From Methylocaldum marinum (GTDB lineage: Bacteria > Pseudomonadota > Gammaproteobacteria > Methylococcales > Methylococcaceae), in the NCBI RefSeq assembly GCF_003584645.1, contig NZ_AP017928.1, positions 3,572,395-3,636,394 on the forward strand: DNA of 64,000 bases. Direction: 5' to 3'. Positions 27,206-36,076 of this stretch are shown one piece after another. The notes under the pieces are model-generated. The model had not been told where the DNA came from and did not search any database. It saw only the letters and a list, made by a program, of their open reading frames with translations. The number at the start of each line of letters is the position of its first letter. The stretch's first letter is position 1. The translations under genes and the position numbers were made by a program.

Positions 27206-27211
27206 TATAAT
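27206..27211 (+). promoter_or_regulatory. Candidate -10 box for the VpsR-like regulator
   Basis: A perfect TATAAT lies 93 bases upstream of the chosen ATG. No convincing -35 hexamer is found 16-18 bases further up, so the promoter may depend on an activator. It supports the start at 27299, because upstream alternatives would give an almost leaderless mRNA. Confidence 0.4.
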
Positions 27212-27298
27212 ATACGGGTGACAGGCATCCGATCTATGGATTCCAAGAATCCTAACTTCTCGGTAGTTCCACGATTTGTGAACCAGGAAGGACAACAT

Positions 27299-28690
27299 AT
27301 GGATATGCGCAAGGTACTGTGCTTCAATTTTTCGGCCGCTCGGAACGAATCGCTCGATTCCATGCGGGCCTTGGATTGGACGATTATTTCCACCGGCGAT
27401 CTGAACGAAGCCAAGGATCTCATCGATCAACATCGTTTCAAGGTTGGAATGGTTTACTTCGGTTCCACCCTGCAAAACGACTTATCCTCGATCAGGGATC
27501 TTTTCACCGCACAACGTCCCATGGAATGGATCGGCTTGCTGCCTGCCGAGGCGGTGAACAGACCGGATCTATGCGAGCTGATTTCTCGCCATTTTTACGA
27601 TTATCACACGCTGCCTCTCGATCCCGGGCGACTGCAACTGACACTCGGCCACGCCTTGGGCATGGCTGACATGCTGGCACGCACCGCCGCGACTTCGCCC
27701 CAAAGAAGCTTGGACGAACTGGTCGGGTGCAGTCCGCCGAGCCTCAGGCTGTTCCGAACCATCAAAAAAGTCGCCGCCATCGATGCTCCGGTATTGATTA
27801 TCGGCGAGAGCGGTGCCGGAAAAGAGTCGACTGCGCTCGCCATACATCGGGCTTCGGCTCGAGCCGAAAGACCTTTCGTCAAGGTAAGCTGCGATGGATT
27901 GCCGTCCGAGGTCATCCGCGCCGAGCTGTTCGGCTATGGGAATAGCACTGAAATCCGCAACCGCGAGCCGACCCATGGACGTCTGGCGGCCGCGAACGGC
28001 GGCACGCTGTTTCTGGACGAAGTCGGCAATCTGACCGAGGATCTTCAGTCGGATCTACTTGGCTTCTTCCGCGAAGGAACCGTTCCATCCACCCGCGGAG
28101 ACGGAAATATACCGGTCGACGTCCGTATTCTCGCCGCCACTCAAACCGACCTGGAGCAGACCGTAACCGACGGTCGATTCCGTGACGACCTTTATCGGCG
28201 GCTCAAGACTTTGAGCATCCAGGTTCCGCCGCTCCGCGACCGCCAGGACGATATCGAGCTTCTCGCCAAGCACTATCTGCGCTTGCTCGCCAGCGGCGAT
28301 AGCGGTTCTGCGCTGAGCTTCGAGCCGGAAGCCTTGAAGGCGATGCGTCACTACGAATGGCCCGGCAATATTCGCGAACTGATCAACCGGATCAAGCGAG
28401 CGAAGGTCATGTGTGAAGGTCCTGCGATAAGTTCTGCCGACCTCGGCCTCAACGACTTCCATTCCGGGTTTGGGCGGACATTCGATCATCCCGTAACCTT
28501 AGAGGAAGCCAAGGATCAAACCGAGAAGGAAGTCATTCAACTTACGCTGCAAGCCACGGAAAACAATATTTCTCGGGCTGCTCGACAATTAGCCGTGTCC
28601 CGCATGACCCTTTACAGATTGATGTACAAACATCAAATCAGGAACAGCAATTGGGTAGGGGAAAATTTGGGAATCGCGGCGCGGGAATGA
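27299..28690 (+). CDS. VpsR-like AAA+ transcriptional regulator without GAFTGA
   Basis: A 463-residue NtrC-family protein. The N-terminal 125 residues form a degenerate receiver-like domain (MDMRKVLCFNF...) without the acidic triad of true receivers. The AAA+ domain has Walker A GESGAGKE (about residue 170) and Walker B GGTLFLDEVGNL (about 239), but where sigma-54 activators have GAFTGA it reads ELFGYGNSTEIRNREP. It ends in a Fis-type helix-turn-helix (ISRAARQLAVSRMTLYRLMY). This pattern is shared with Vibrio VpsR, which works with sigma-70 and binds c-di-GMP to switch on exopolysaccharide genes. The start is supported by AGGAAGGA six bases before ATG 27299. Confidence 0.85.
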   Translation: MDMRKVLCFNFSAARNESLDSMRALDWTIISTGDLNEAKDLIDQHRFKVGMVYFGSTLQNDLSSIRDLFTAQRPMEWIGLLPAEAVNRPDLCELISRHFYDYHTLPLDPGRLQLTLGHALGMADMLARTAATSPQRSLDELVGCSPPSLRLFRTIKKVAAIDAPVLIIGESGAGKESTALAIHRASARAERPFVKVSCDGLPSEVIRAELFGYGNSTEIRNREPTHGRLAAANGGTLFLDEVGNLTEDLQSDLLGFFREGTVPSTRGDGNIPVDVRILAATQTDLEQTVTDGRFRDDLYRRLKTLSIQVPPLRDRQDDIELLAKHYLRLLASGDSGSALSFEPEALKAMRHYEWPGNIRELINRIKRAKVMCEGPAISSADLGLNDFHSGFGRTFDHPVTLEEAKDQTEKEVIQLTLQATENNISRAARQLAVSRMTLYRLMYKHQIRNSNWVGENLGIAARE

Positions 28691-29013
28691 ACTCCTCGCG
28701 ATACGCTTCCGCGCGCTGCCATAGCCCTCGTCCAATCGGGTTCACGCCGTTCGGAGGCCGACATCCCGCCGAAATATTGACCGTAGACCGACACAGCCCC
28801 CTCGAAAAGGGACGTTAAGTCGGTCTATGGCACAAAAGGCTACAAATCCGCCGGGCGGCTCTTCAGGAATTGCTACGGCCCCGTTCAGTGCGTCACATGG
28901 CTTTTGAGAATTCCCTATCCGTGTAACCCCAGAAAATCCGGAAGCCGTTATAGCGCGTTTTCATCTCGACCATACGGCATAACGGACTTGCCGTTTCTCG
29001 AATCAGGGCCGGA
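28691..29013. other. Intergenic region between the VpsR-like gene and mgtC
   Basis: No recognisable gene in 323 bp between convergent genes. One inverted repeat is visible: TAGACCGAC at 28784-28792 and GTCGGTCTA at 28819-28827, enclosing a short CCC/GGG dyad. It may be a bidirectional termination structure, but no T-tract is attached. A 26-codon frame from 28827 is too short and featureless to call. Confidence 0.45.
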
Positions 29014-29706
29014 CTATTCCCCCACCGGCGAAATGCTGAACTCGAGAAGATCGGTTTCTTGCCGGAGTCTATCGGCGAGCCGGCTGAAGTGGATTTCCTT
29101 GTAGGTATGGATGACCATGCCGTACTCGAACGCTTTACCGCACTCGACGAGCCGGTAGCTCATGCTGGCGACGCGTGCCTTGTATGCGCCGATCAATGCG
29201 TAAACGGTCGCTTCATCGGGGGTCGCTGCTCTCGCATACCGGAGTCTCAATTGAGCGTATTGTTTACTCGGTATCCGATATTCAATGACCCGAAACACAG
29301 CCAGAGTACCCACGACCGCGCCGGTTACGAGGACAGCCGGAAAGAAGAAGCCGATGCCGTAAAGAATGCCCAGCGCGGCAGTCATCCAGATCGATGCCGC
29401 CGTGGTCAGACCGCGGATGGTGAGTCGTTCCTTGAAAATCACCCCGGCTCCCAGAAAGCCGATGCCCGTCATAATTCCCTGAGCCATGCGGGTCGGATCG
29501 GTCTGAATCGTCTCCAGCGGAATGCCCTTTAGCCACTCCCCCGGATAGCTCGTCAACAGCATCAGGACCGCTGAAGCCAGGCAGACGAGGGCGTGGGTGC
29601 GGAATCCGGCGGGACGTCCGTGAATGGAGCGCTCGAGCCCGATGAAACTTCCGGCCGCCCATGCCGCTCCCAGATGAGTTGCTATTTCAAGACATTCGTC
29701 GCTCAT
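29014..29706 (-). CDS. MgtC/SapB family membrane protein
   Basis: A 230-residue protein with four to five N-terminal transmembrane helices and a C-terminal soluble domain. Family features: AAGSFIGLERSIHGRPAGFR (about residues 16-35), THALVCLASAVLMLL, MTGIGFLGAGVIFKE (about 79-93), and GLTTAASIWMTAALGILYG. MgtC-type proteins affect Mg2+-limited growth and the F1Fo ATP synthase in Salmonella; in environmental bacteria their role is less clear. It lies 30 bp downstream of the S45 acylase gene on the same strand, possibly co-transcribed. Confidence 0.85.
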   Translation of the reverse strand: MSDECLEIATHLGAAWAAGSFIGLERSIHGRPAGFRTHALVCLASAVLMLLTSYPGEWLKGIPLETIQTDPTRMAQGIMTGIGFLGAGVIFKERLTIRGLTTAASIWMTAALGILYGIGFFFPAVLVTGAVVGTLAVFRVIEYRIPSKQYAQLRLRYARAATPDEATVYALIGAYKARVASMSYRLVECGKAFEYGMVIHTYKEIHFSRLADRLRQETDLLEFSISPVGE

Positions 29707-29736
29707 GACGCCCTCCCTGGCGCTGTTCAGTCCGAA

Positions 29737-32103
29737 TTACTCCGGAACCAGTGTCAATTGGTGCTTAACCGCTCCCGGCAGAAACGGCAGGGCAACGCCT
29801 TTAAGCCAGGCATCCTGCTGATCGCGATAATGCACCGAAAACGGATGTCCCGATTGGCCGCCCGGCATATGGAGAATTCCGTCCTCCGGATGAGCCGGCG
29901 ATACCGCCATGCGTTCGCTGGCTCCATTGCCGTCGAACAGTACTCGTACGCAAAAGCTGCCGCAGCCGCTCGCGGGTGCATCCGGCATATCCAAAATCCG
30001 ACCGGCCAGCGCAAACGTCCGACTGAACGGATGGGTCAGTTGAACCCGGTTGATCTGGCCCCAGGAGAGATTCTCCAGGCGTTCGACGCCATTTCGCTGC
30101 TTGAGCTCATCGGCGGTGCGCCGGAGTGTCTCCGCCAGCAATCCGTGCCAATCGCCGTACTGCCGGTCGGGGAGCGTCTCCGGAGCTTGTTCCGTCAGCA
30201 ACGCGCGAAGCGGCGTCTCCAACTCGCGCCAGAAATAGGTGAAGTTCGGATCTGCCTCGGCGCAGCGGCTCACCAGAGGGGAAAACACGCGCTTTGCGAG
30301 GTTCCGCCGCCACTCGACCAACAATCCCACACCTAAGCTATCCGCATCGAGGCGGCCGTTCCAGCTTTCAATGGCGCGCTTCGCCTCCGTCATCACCGCG
30401 TCTTGCGGCTCTCCGTTCAGCACGGATAAAGCCAAACGGCGATAGAACTCGTAAAACTCGCTTACCGTATCGAGCTGCAAAGCCAGCATGTCCCGTTCCG
30501 AAACTCCGGACATCTCCCTGAGCTTCTCGGAAATGCGGTAGGCTCGGTAGCTGTAGGAGAAATTATGACCGATGACATAAGGATAATCCTTACCCAGCGT
30601 GCGGTTATTGGCGGTAGCGACAAATCCTTCGGCCGGATCGACGACTCTCGGCAGTTCGTCGGGCGGAAGGAACCCGTCCCAGCGAGCGCGGCCGTCCGCC
30701 CAGGTGACACTGACGCTGCCGTCGAAGCCCGTCCGCTTCGGAAAGAAACCCATGTAAGTCCAGGCGATGTGTCCCGAATCATCCGCCAGAACGACGTTCT
30801 GCGGCGGCGCGCCGGCACGGTTTACGACGGCCATGGCCTGACTCAATGTCTTGGCCCGATCCATTTCGAGCAACCCGAGGTTCACGGCTCGCGGGTCCAG
30901 TGCAGTCCAGCGAACCGCCACCGGCTGGCCGAGCAGCGGGGCGGGCGCCAGCGGCCCCCAAATCGTGCGTTTCAGCTCGACGATTTCGGCATCACTATCC
31001 TTTACGAGGATCATCTCCGTGTTTGTCTCGAACCGTTGCCAACCTTGGGGCGTCCGGTATCGGCCGGGGTCGGCGGGATCGAGCTCGATCCGTACCAAAT
31101 CCAGCAAGTCGGCATCCACATTGGTGAATCCCCAGGCCACGTGACGATTGCTGCCGACCACGACTAGCGGTACTCCCGGCAGGGTAACGCCCGACAAATC
31201 CACGTCCTGGTAAATCAGCCGGGCCCGGTACCAGATATTCGGAACCCGCAGCTCCAGGTGCATGTCATTGGCCACGATGGCGCGCCCGTCTACGGTTTTC
31301 GTTCCGCCCACCGCCCAGTTGTTCGAACCGATACTGGGCGTCTCCGTCTCGACGATGCCGCCAAAGGTCCGGCCTCCGGCCTCCTCGATCAAACTTGCGA
31401 TCGATTTTACCGGGACCGGACGTGCCGGCCGGTGCGAATCGGTGCCGCCCAGAAGTACGGTTGCGTATGAATCGGTGTCCGGCGTCAGGAAAGCGGTCAC
31501 CTCGGCCGGAAGAAAACGCTCCATCAACGTGAGGGTTCTTTCCTCCTTGTCGTTTCCGTTGAGTGTTTGAAACATGCCCAGCGCGACCAGCATGGAGTCC
31601 ACAGGCGGCCATGGATCGGGATGATAGTCGAGAACGCGAAATTCGAACGGCAAGGCCCGGGCACTAGAGATGAAGCCATTCACGCCTTCCGAATAAGCCT
31701 TCAGGATCTTGCGCTGATCCGCCGGAAGTTGATTCACGACATCCGATGCAGCACGCTGAAACTGGTAAGCTCTCTGCAGCCTATCGAGGGTCAGGGCCTT
31801 TTCTCCGAAAATTTCCGCCAATCGTCCGGCCGTCTTTCGCCTCATCAGGTCCATTTGGAAAAGCCGGTCGCGTGCATGAAGATAGCCCAGTACACGGAAC
31901 GCATCCTCCCGCGTTTGGGTCCGAACGGAAGGAATGCCGAAATCATCCGCGTCGACCTCGGCCTTTTGCGAGAGTCCGGGCAGCGCCGCCTCGCCGTCCA
32001 TGACCGGGAGTGATTGCGCGATCCTGTCGATCTGATAAGCCGCGGGAGCGATTGCGAACAACAGCGCAAAGCCGAGTAAATATACAAACCGTTTAGCATT
32101 CAT
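29737..32103 (-). CDS. Penicillin acylase-family (S45) N-terminal nucleophile hydrolase
   Basis: A 788-residue proenzyme. It starts with a signal peptide or anchor (FVYLLGFALLFAIAPAAYQI, residues 6-25), then the alpha-chain segment (FGIPSVRTQTREDAFRVLGY). The autoproteolytic site and nucleophile serine are in SIGSNNWAVGG (about residue 258), followed by the long beta chain with NDMHLELRVPNIWYR. Relatives hydrolyse amide bonds of beta-lactams or acyl-homoserine lactones; the physiological substrate here is unknown. Length is standard. Location is probably periplasmic. It is divergent from rph across 97 bp. Confidence 0.88.
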   Translation of the reverse strand: MNAKRFVYLLGFALLFAIAPAAYQIDRIAQSLPVMDGEAALPGLSQKAEVDADDFGIPSVRTQTREDAFRVLGYLHARDRLFQMDLMRRKTAGRLAEIFGEKALTLDRLQRAYQFQRAASDVVNQLPADQRKILKAYSEGVNGFISSARALPFEFRVLDYHPDPWPPVDSMLVALGMFQTLNGNDKEERTLTLMERFLPAEVTAFLTPDTDSYATVLLGGTDSHRPARPVPVKSIASLIEEAGGRTFGGIVETETPSIGSNNWAVGGTKTVDGRAIVANDMHLELRVPNIWYRARLIYQDVDLSGVTLPGVPLVVVGSNRHVAWGFTNVDADLLDLVRIELDPADPGRYRTPQGWQRFETNTEMILVKDSDAEIVELKRTIWGPLAPAPLLGQPVAVRWTALDPRAVNLGLLEMDRAKTLSQAMAVVNRAGAPPQNVVLADDSGHIAWTYMGFFPKRTGFDGSVSVTWADGRARWDGFLPPDELPRVVDPAEGFVATANNRTLGKDYPYVIGHNFSYSYRAYRISEKLREMSGVSERDMLALQLDTVSEFYEFYRRLALSVLNGEPQDAVMTEAKRAIESWNGRLDADSLGVGLLVEWRRNLAKRVFSPLVSRCAEADPNFTYFWRELETPLRALLTEQAPETLPDRQYGDWHGLLAETLRRTADELKQRNGVERLENLSWGQINRVQLTHPFSRTFALAGRILDMPDAPASGCGSFCVRVLFDGNGASERMAVSPAHPEDGILHMPGGQSGHPFSVHYRDQQDAWLKGVALPFLPGAVKHQLTLVPE

Positions 32104-32200
32104 GAGCGATTATCGTGACCTCCGTTCCGGGACACCTGCAAAAAGCGGGGGAAATTGAATTGGGGTATACTGCCTCGATTTTCGAAGAGCGAGCAATACC

Positions 32201-32929
32201 ATGAGACCGAGCGGACGCCAGCCGGATGAGCTGCGAGAAATCGCATTGACCTGCAACTACACGAAACACGCGGAAGGCTCGGTGCTCGTCGAATTCGGCG
32301 ATACCCGCGTAATCTGCACGGCCAGCATAGAAGAAAAAGTGCCGCCTTTCCTCAAAGGCAAGGGCAGCGGCTGGATTACGGCGGAATACGGCATGTTGCC
32401 GCGCTCCACGCACGAGCGGATGGGACGGGAAGCCGCCAGGGGAAAACAGGGCGGCCGCACCATGGAAATCCAGCGGCTTATCGGACGCTCCCTGCGGGCG
32501 GCTCTGAACCTGGAAGCCCTGGGCGAGCGCACCATTACCATCGACTGCGACGTGATCCAGGCCGATGGCGGTACTCGAACGGCCTCGATTACCGGCGGCT
32601 ATGTCGCCTTGCCCCTGGCCATACGCAATCTGATGAAGCAAAGAAAGCTCCGGATCAACCCTATCCATGGTCAAATCGCCTCGGTCTCGGTCGGCATCTA
32701 CAATGGGGTTGCCGTGCTGGATCTGGATTACCGCGAGGACTGCGAAGCGGAAACCGACATGAACGTGGTCATGAACGAGGCCGGCGGCTATGTGGAGGTC
32801 CAGGGAACGGCGGAAGGCCACGCCTTCCGGCGCGACGAGCTCAACGCCATGCTCGATTTGGCCGGTAAAGGGATCGGCCAGTTATTGGAACATCAGCGAG
32901 CCGCCCTTGAAAACTGCAAAGCCGGCTAA
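32201..32929 (+). CDS. rph: Ribonuclease PH
   Basis: A 242-residue phosphorolytic 3'-5' exoribonuclease that trims tRNA 3' ends. It begins [20 protein letters not shown], with the phosphate-binding arginines in [21 protein letters not shown] (about residues 80-99) and conserved [23 protein letters not shown] (about 113-135). The length is close to family average and the C-terminus is intact, unlike the frameshifted Escherichia coli K-12 gene. A TATACT at 32166-32171 is a possible -10 box. Confidence 0.96.
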   Translation: MRPSGRQPDELREIALTCNYTKHAEGSVLVEFGDTRVICTASIEEKVPPFLKGKGSGWITAEYGMLPRSTHERMGREAARGKQGGRTMEIQRLIGRSLRAALNLEALGERTITIDCDVIQADGGTRTASITGGYVALPLAIRNLMKQRKLRINPIHGQIASVSVGIYNGVAVLDLDYREDCEAETDMNVVMNEAGGYVEVQGTAEGHAFRRDELNAMLDLAGKGIGQLLEHQRAALENCKAG

Positions 32930-32962
32930 AGCCGGCCTTGCATTTTACCATCAGGCACTAGC

Positions 32963-33541
32963 TCAAAGGGGACGCCCCGCGGCCATGGCCTCCGGCACTT
33001 CCACCAGCTTGCCCGATCTTACGTCGTAGATGAATCCGTAGATCGGGATATTCTTCGGCACCAGAACATGGTTGCGGATACGCGTCACGTCCTCGGTAAC
33101 GCTCTGTTCCTGGTTCTTGATGGTCAACCAGTTGATGTATTTGCCGTCGGTGCTCCCAGGCCCCTGACCGACGTCATGCCAACCGCTGGCGTCGATGGTC
33201 GCGGTTTCCAGGCTGCTGCCGAGGAGGTCGCCCATGATCTCGTTGGTAAACAGTTCCATACCGCAGTCGGTATGGTGAATCACGAACCATTCGCGGGTTC
33301 CGAGCAGCTTGTAAGAAATGACCAGGGACCGGATGGCGTCGTCGCTGGCCCGCCCGCCCGCGTTGCGAATCACGTGGGCATCACCCTCGGAAAGACCGCC
33401 GTACTTAGCGGGATCCAAGCGGGCATCCATGCATGTCAAGATCGAAAAATGCCGCCCCGGCGGCAAGGGCAGATGGCCTTTGTTGAAACTCGCCGCATAC
33501 GCTTGATTGGCGCTGAGAACTTCGTTCAAGATTTGGCTCAT
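32963..33541 (-). CDS. Beta-type carbonic anhydrase
   Basis: A 192-residue zinc enzyme that interconverts CO2 and bicarbonate. Zinc ligands are visible as Cys in [11 protein letters not shown] (about residue 35) with the adjacent Asp-Arg pair, and His-x-x-Cys in HHTDCGMEL (about 90-98). The protein is on the short side for the beta class. I chose the ATG at 33541 because GAGGAG precedes it and the family N-terminus starts there; the frame extends upstream without similarity. The gene converges on rph and is divergent from rdgB. Confidence 0.87.
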   Translation of the reverse strand: MSQILNEVLSANQAYAASFNKGHLPLPPGRHFSILTCMDARLDPAKYGGLSEGDAHVIRNAGGRASDDAIRSLVISYKLLGTREWFVIHHTDCGMELFTNEIMGDLLGSSLETATIDASGWHDVGQGPGSTDGKYINWLTIKNQEQSVTEDVTRIRNHVLVPKNIPIYGFIYDVRSGKLVEVPEAMAAGRPL

Positions 33542-33668
33542 GTCTTTTTTCTCCTCTGAAATTTTTATTGTTTGGAACACCGCCCGCTCGGACAGCAGCC
33601 GGCACACCGGCCGAAGCGCTCCTCTACGCGAAAAACGATTCGGCCCGCCATCGTGAGACAAACCGACC

Positions 33669-34268
33669 ATGAAAAAAATCCTGCTCGCCAGCAACAATCC
33701 CGGAAAGGTCCGCGAGATCCAGGCCATGTTGGCAAACGATGACATAAAAATCGTACCGCAATCCGCTTTCCGAATCCCGAATATCGAAGAAATCGGGCTG
33801 ACCTTCATCGAAAATGCCATTTTGAAAGCCCGGCACACCAGTCAATTTTCCGGCCTGCCCGCGATGGCCGACGATTCGGGACTGGAAGTCGACGCTTTGA
33901 ACGGCGCGCCCGGCGTCTTCTCGGCCCGCTATTCAGGAGCAGACGCAAACGACGCCGCGAACAACGCCAAACTGCTCCGGGAACTGGAAGAGGTTCCCGA
34001 CGCGGAACGGACGGCCCGGTTTCGCTGCGTCATGGTTTTTCTGCGCCATGCGCGGGACCCGAGCCCATTAATCGGACAGGGCGTGTGGGAAGGCGTCATT
34101 CTGCGTGAATCGCGTGGCACGGCGGGATTCGGTTACGACCCCCTGTTCTTCGTCCCGGAACAAAAACGCACCGCGGCCGAATTGTCCGCGGACGAGAAAA
34201 ATCGCCTCAGCCACCGCGGCAAAGCCTTACGGGAGCTCGTTGAGCAGCTCCGCGCTTCCGCTGCATGA
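33669..34268 (+). CDS. rdgB: XTP/dITP diphosphatase (non-canonical purine NTPase)
   Basis: A 199-residue HAM1/RdgB protein that removes ITP and XTP from the nucleotide pool. It has [14 protein letters not shown] (about residues 5-18), [22 protein letters not shown] (about 67-88), and [15 protein letters not shown] (about 151-165). Length and motif order are standard. It is followed after 16 bp by a convergent ZIP transporter. Confidence 0.95.
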   Translation: MKKILLASNNPGKVREIQAMLANDDIKIVPQSAFRIPNIEEIGLTFIENAILKARHTSQFSGLPAMADDSGLEVDALNGAPGVFSARYSGADANDAANNAKLLRELEEVPDAERTARFRCVMVFLRHARDPSPLIGQGVWEGVILRESRGTAGFGYDPLFFVPEQKRTAAELSADEKNRLSHRGKALRELVEQLRASAA

Positions 34269-34284
34269 ACTCTGGCCTGTGCGT

Positions 34285-35118
34285 CTATGGCGCCACGGCA
34301 GAGCATTCCGGCGAAATCGCTCCGGCCGAATGGTCTTTGTGAAACCCCTCGGTATAGGCATGTGCCGAAAAGATCAGCAGCACGCCGGCGCTTATCATCG
34401 CGATCTGTTGAAACGCGGCACTGGCATTGGTCCGGTGGTGCAAGCTGGGGATCAGATCCGCCACCGCCACATAGACGAAGCTAGATGCCGCCAGGGCGAG
34501 GAAATACGGCAGTGCCCCGTGCAGGTTTTCCAGGCTGTAATAAGCCAGAACGCCTCCCATTAGAGTCGCCAGACTCGACAGCAGATTGTAAAGCAGCGCC
34601 TTCGAGCGGCCGTAGCCGCTTTTCAGAAGAATCGCGAAATCGCCCACCTCCTGCGGAATTTCGTGGGCGAATACTGCCAGGCTGGTGACTATCCCCAGAT
34701 GCACGTCGGTCAGGAAAGCCGCGGCGATCAGCACGCCGTCCACGAAGTTGTGGATGCCGTCGCCCAGCACGATGAGGGTGCCGGCGGGCTGATGGAAATG
34801 TTCGTCCGTATGGGTCTCGCAGTCGCCCGCGTGACAATGCCGCCAAAGCAACAGCTTTTCCAACAAGAACAGCGCCAAAATTCCCAGCAGAACGACGGCA
34901 AAAACAGTTTCCGCCCGCTCCGCGCCCACCGTTTCGACGGCATCCGGCAAAAGATCCAGAAACGCCACGCTCAATAATGCACCCAGAGCGAAGCTGATCC
35001 CGTGAGGCAGCACACGGGGGTGGTGATGCTCGGGGATCATCAGAAACAATGATGCCGCAAGAACACTCAAGACACCGCCGATCAGGGTAAAAAGAATAAT
35101 CCAGAGTAGCAGGTTCAT
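34285..35118 (-). CDS. ZIP-family divalent metal transporter
   Basis: A 277-residue inner-membrane protein with about eight transmembrane helices. Helix IV reads LIVLGDGIHNFVDGVLIAAAF (about 133-153) and helix V AVFAHEIPQEVGDFAILL (about 166-183), with the histidine/glutamate metal-binding residues of the family. The loop between helices III and IV carries a histidine-rich stretch (HCHAGDCETHTDEHFHQ), typical of ZIPs. It transports Zn2+ or Fe2+/Mn2+; the exact metal is undetermined. A 7-bp-stem hairpin precedes the start codon. Confidence 0.87.
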   Translation of the reverse strand: MNLLLWIILFTLIGGVLSVLAASLFLMIPEHHHPRVLPHGISFALGALLSVAFLDLLPDAVETVGAERAETVFAVVLLGILALFLLEKLLLWRHCHAGDCETHTDEHFHQPAGTLIVLGDGIHNFVDGVLIAAAFLTDVHLGIVTSLAVFAHEIPQEVGDFAILLKSGYGRSKALLYNLLSSLATLMGGVLAYYSLENLHGALPYFLALAASSFVYVAVADLIPSLHHRTNASAAFQQIAMISAGVLLIFSAHAYTEGFHKDHSAGAISPECSAVAP

Positions 35119-35125
35119 TTTTTAT

Positions 35126-35154
35126 GGGCCTGGAAACGACGTTTGGACAGGCCC
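35126..35154. promoter_or_regulatory. Hairpin in the upstream region of the ZIP transporter
   Basis: GGGCCTG at 35126-35132 and CAGGCCC at 35148-35154 form a perfect 7-bp stem with a 15-base loop, ending eight bases before the start codon of the transporter on the minus strand. It may occlude or expose the ribosome-binding region. No repressor-site consensus was matched. Confidence 0.35.
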
Positions 35155-35341
35155 GAATGTGCGACGAGCGAGTTGAATGCCACGAGGCGACGACATTGAG
35201 CGGCAAGGACATAGCGCGAAAAAAAGTGCCGCCACGCAATGGCGCGCGCGACGGGGCCGCACAAAGAGCAAATCGGATGGAGGATAGAACAGTCAGGATT
35301 CATGGAATTTTTATCGTTCTCTCGGCAGTCGGCTGCCGTTA

Positions 35342-36076
35342 TTAGGTTTGATGTTCACGCCAGATCAAGGTAGCCATGCGCCCCGTGACCCGGTCGCGGC
35401 GATAGGAAAAAAAATCATCGGCATTACTGAAGGTACAATATCCCCCACCGTAAATGGCCGAAACTCCGATATCGTTCAGTACGATGCGAGCGAGGCGGTA
35501 AAGATCCGCCAGCCATTTTCCGTCTCCCTTTTCGCGAAACGCGGCGGCAAACGCCGTCCTCTTGCCGACAAAGGTCTCACGGACCTCGCGGCCCACTTCG
35601 AACGTCTCAGGCCCAATTGCGGGTCCGAGCCATGCCATCAAACGATCGGTCCCCAGCGATTTGACGGCGGCTTCGATCACACCGGCCGCGAGCCCCTTCC
35701 AGCCGGCATGCGCCGCGGCCACGCGATCGCCGTCTTCCGAACAGAGCAAGATCGGAAGGCAGTCCGCCGTCATGACAGCGCAAACGACGCCGGGGCGGTC
35801 AGTAAATGCGGCGTCCGCGTTGCGCTCGGAGGACGCTTCCGCTCGGATGACGGCGTTGCCGTGCACTTGATTCAACCATACGGGCTCCCCGGGCAGCTTC
35901 AAGGTCCCCCTGAGCCGGCGCCGGTTTTCGACAACCCGCCTCGGCTCGTCGCCGACGTGAGCGCCCAGGTTCAGGCTCTGGTATGAACCTGTGCTCACCC
36001 CACCCCGACGCAATGTGCTCGCCGCTCGCACAGCGGACGGAGCAGGCCACTCGGGTTCGATCCAAAATTCGCTCAT
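35342..36076 (-). CDS. pgeF: Purine nucleoside phosphorylase / YfiH-type copper-histidine protein PgeF
   Basis: A 244-residue member of the PgeF/YfiH/LACC1 family, formerly called multicopper polyphenol oxidase. It has LNQVHGNAVIRAEA (about residue 70), CAVMTADCLPILLCSED (about 99-115), AAHAGWKGLAAGVIEAAVKS (about 120-139) and GPAIGPETFEVG, with the conserved His/Cys metal ligands. Family members act on purine nucleosides and edit murein-precursor errors. The ATG overlaps the rluD stop (ATGA), and the rluD-pgeF pairing is widespread in proteobacteria. I chose 36076 over a longer frame to 36136 for that reason. Confidence 0.92.
   Translation of the reverse strand: MSEFWIEPEWPAPSAVRAASTLRRGGVSTGSYQSLNLGAHVGDEPRRVVENRRRLRGTLKLPGEPVWLNQVHGNAVIRAEASSERNADAAFTDRPGVVCAVMTADCLPILLCSEDGDRVAAAHAGWKGLAAGVIEAAVKSLGTDRLMAWLGPAIGPETFEVGREVRETFVGKRTAFAAAFREKGDGKWLADLYRLARIVLNDIGVSAIYGGGYCTFSNADDFFSYRRDRVTGRMATLIWREHQT

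Noticed and set aside
28827..28907. 26-codon small protein frame
   Set aside because: No ribosome-binding site, low-complexity composition, and no neighbour suggesting a function.
35124..35345. 73-codon frame between the ZIP and pgeF genes
   Set aside because: It lies antisense to the upstream region of the ZIP gene, lacks a ribosome-binding site, and has no domain-like segment.
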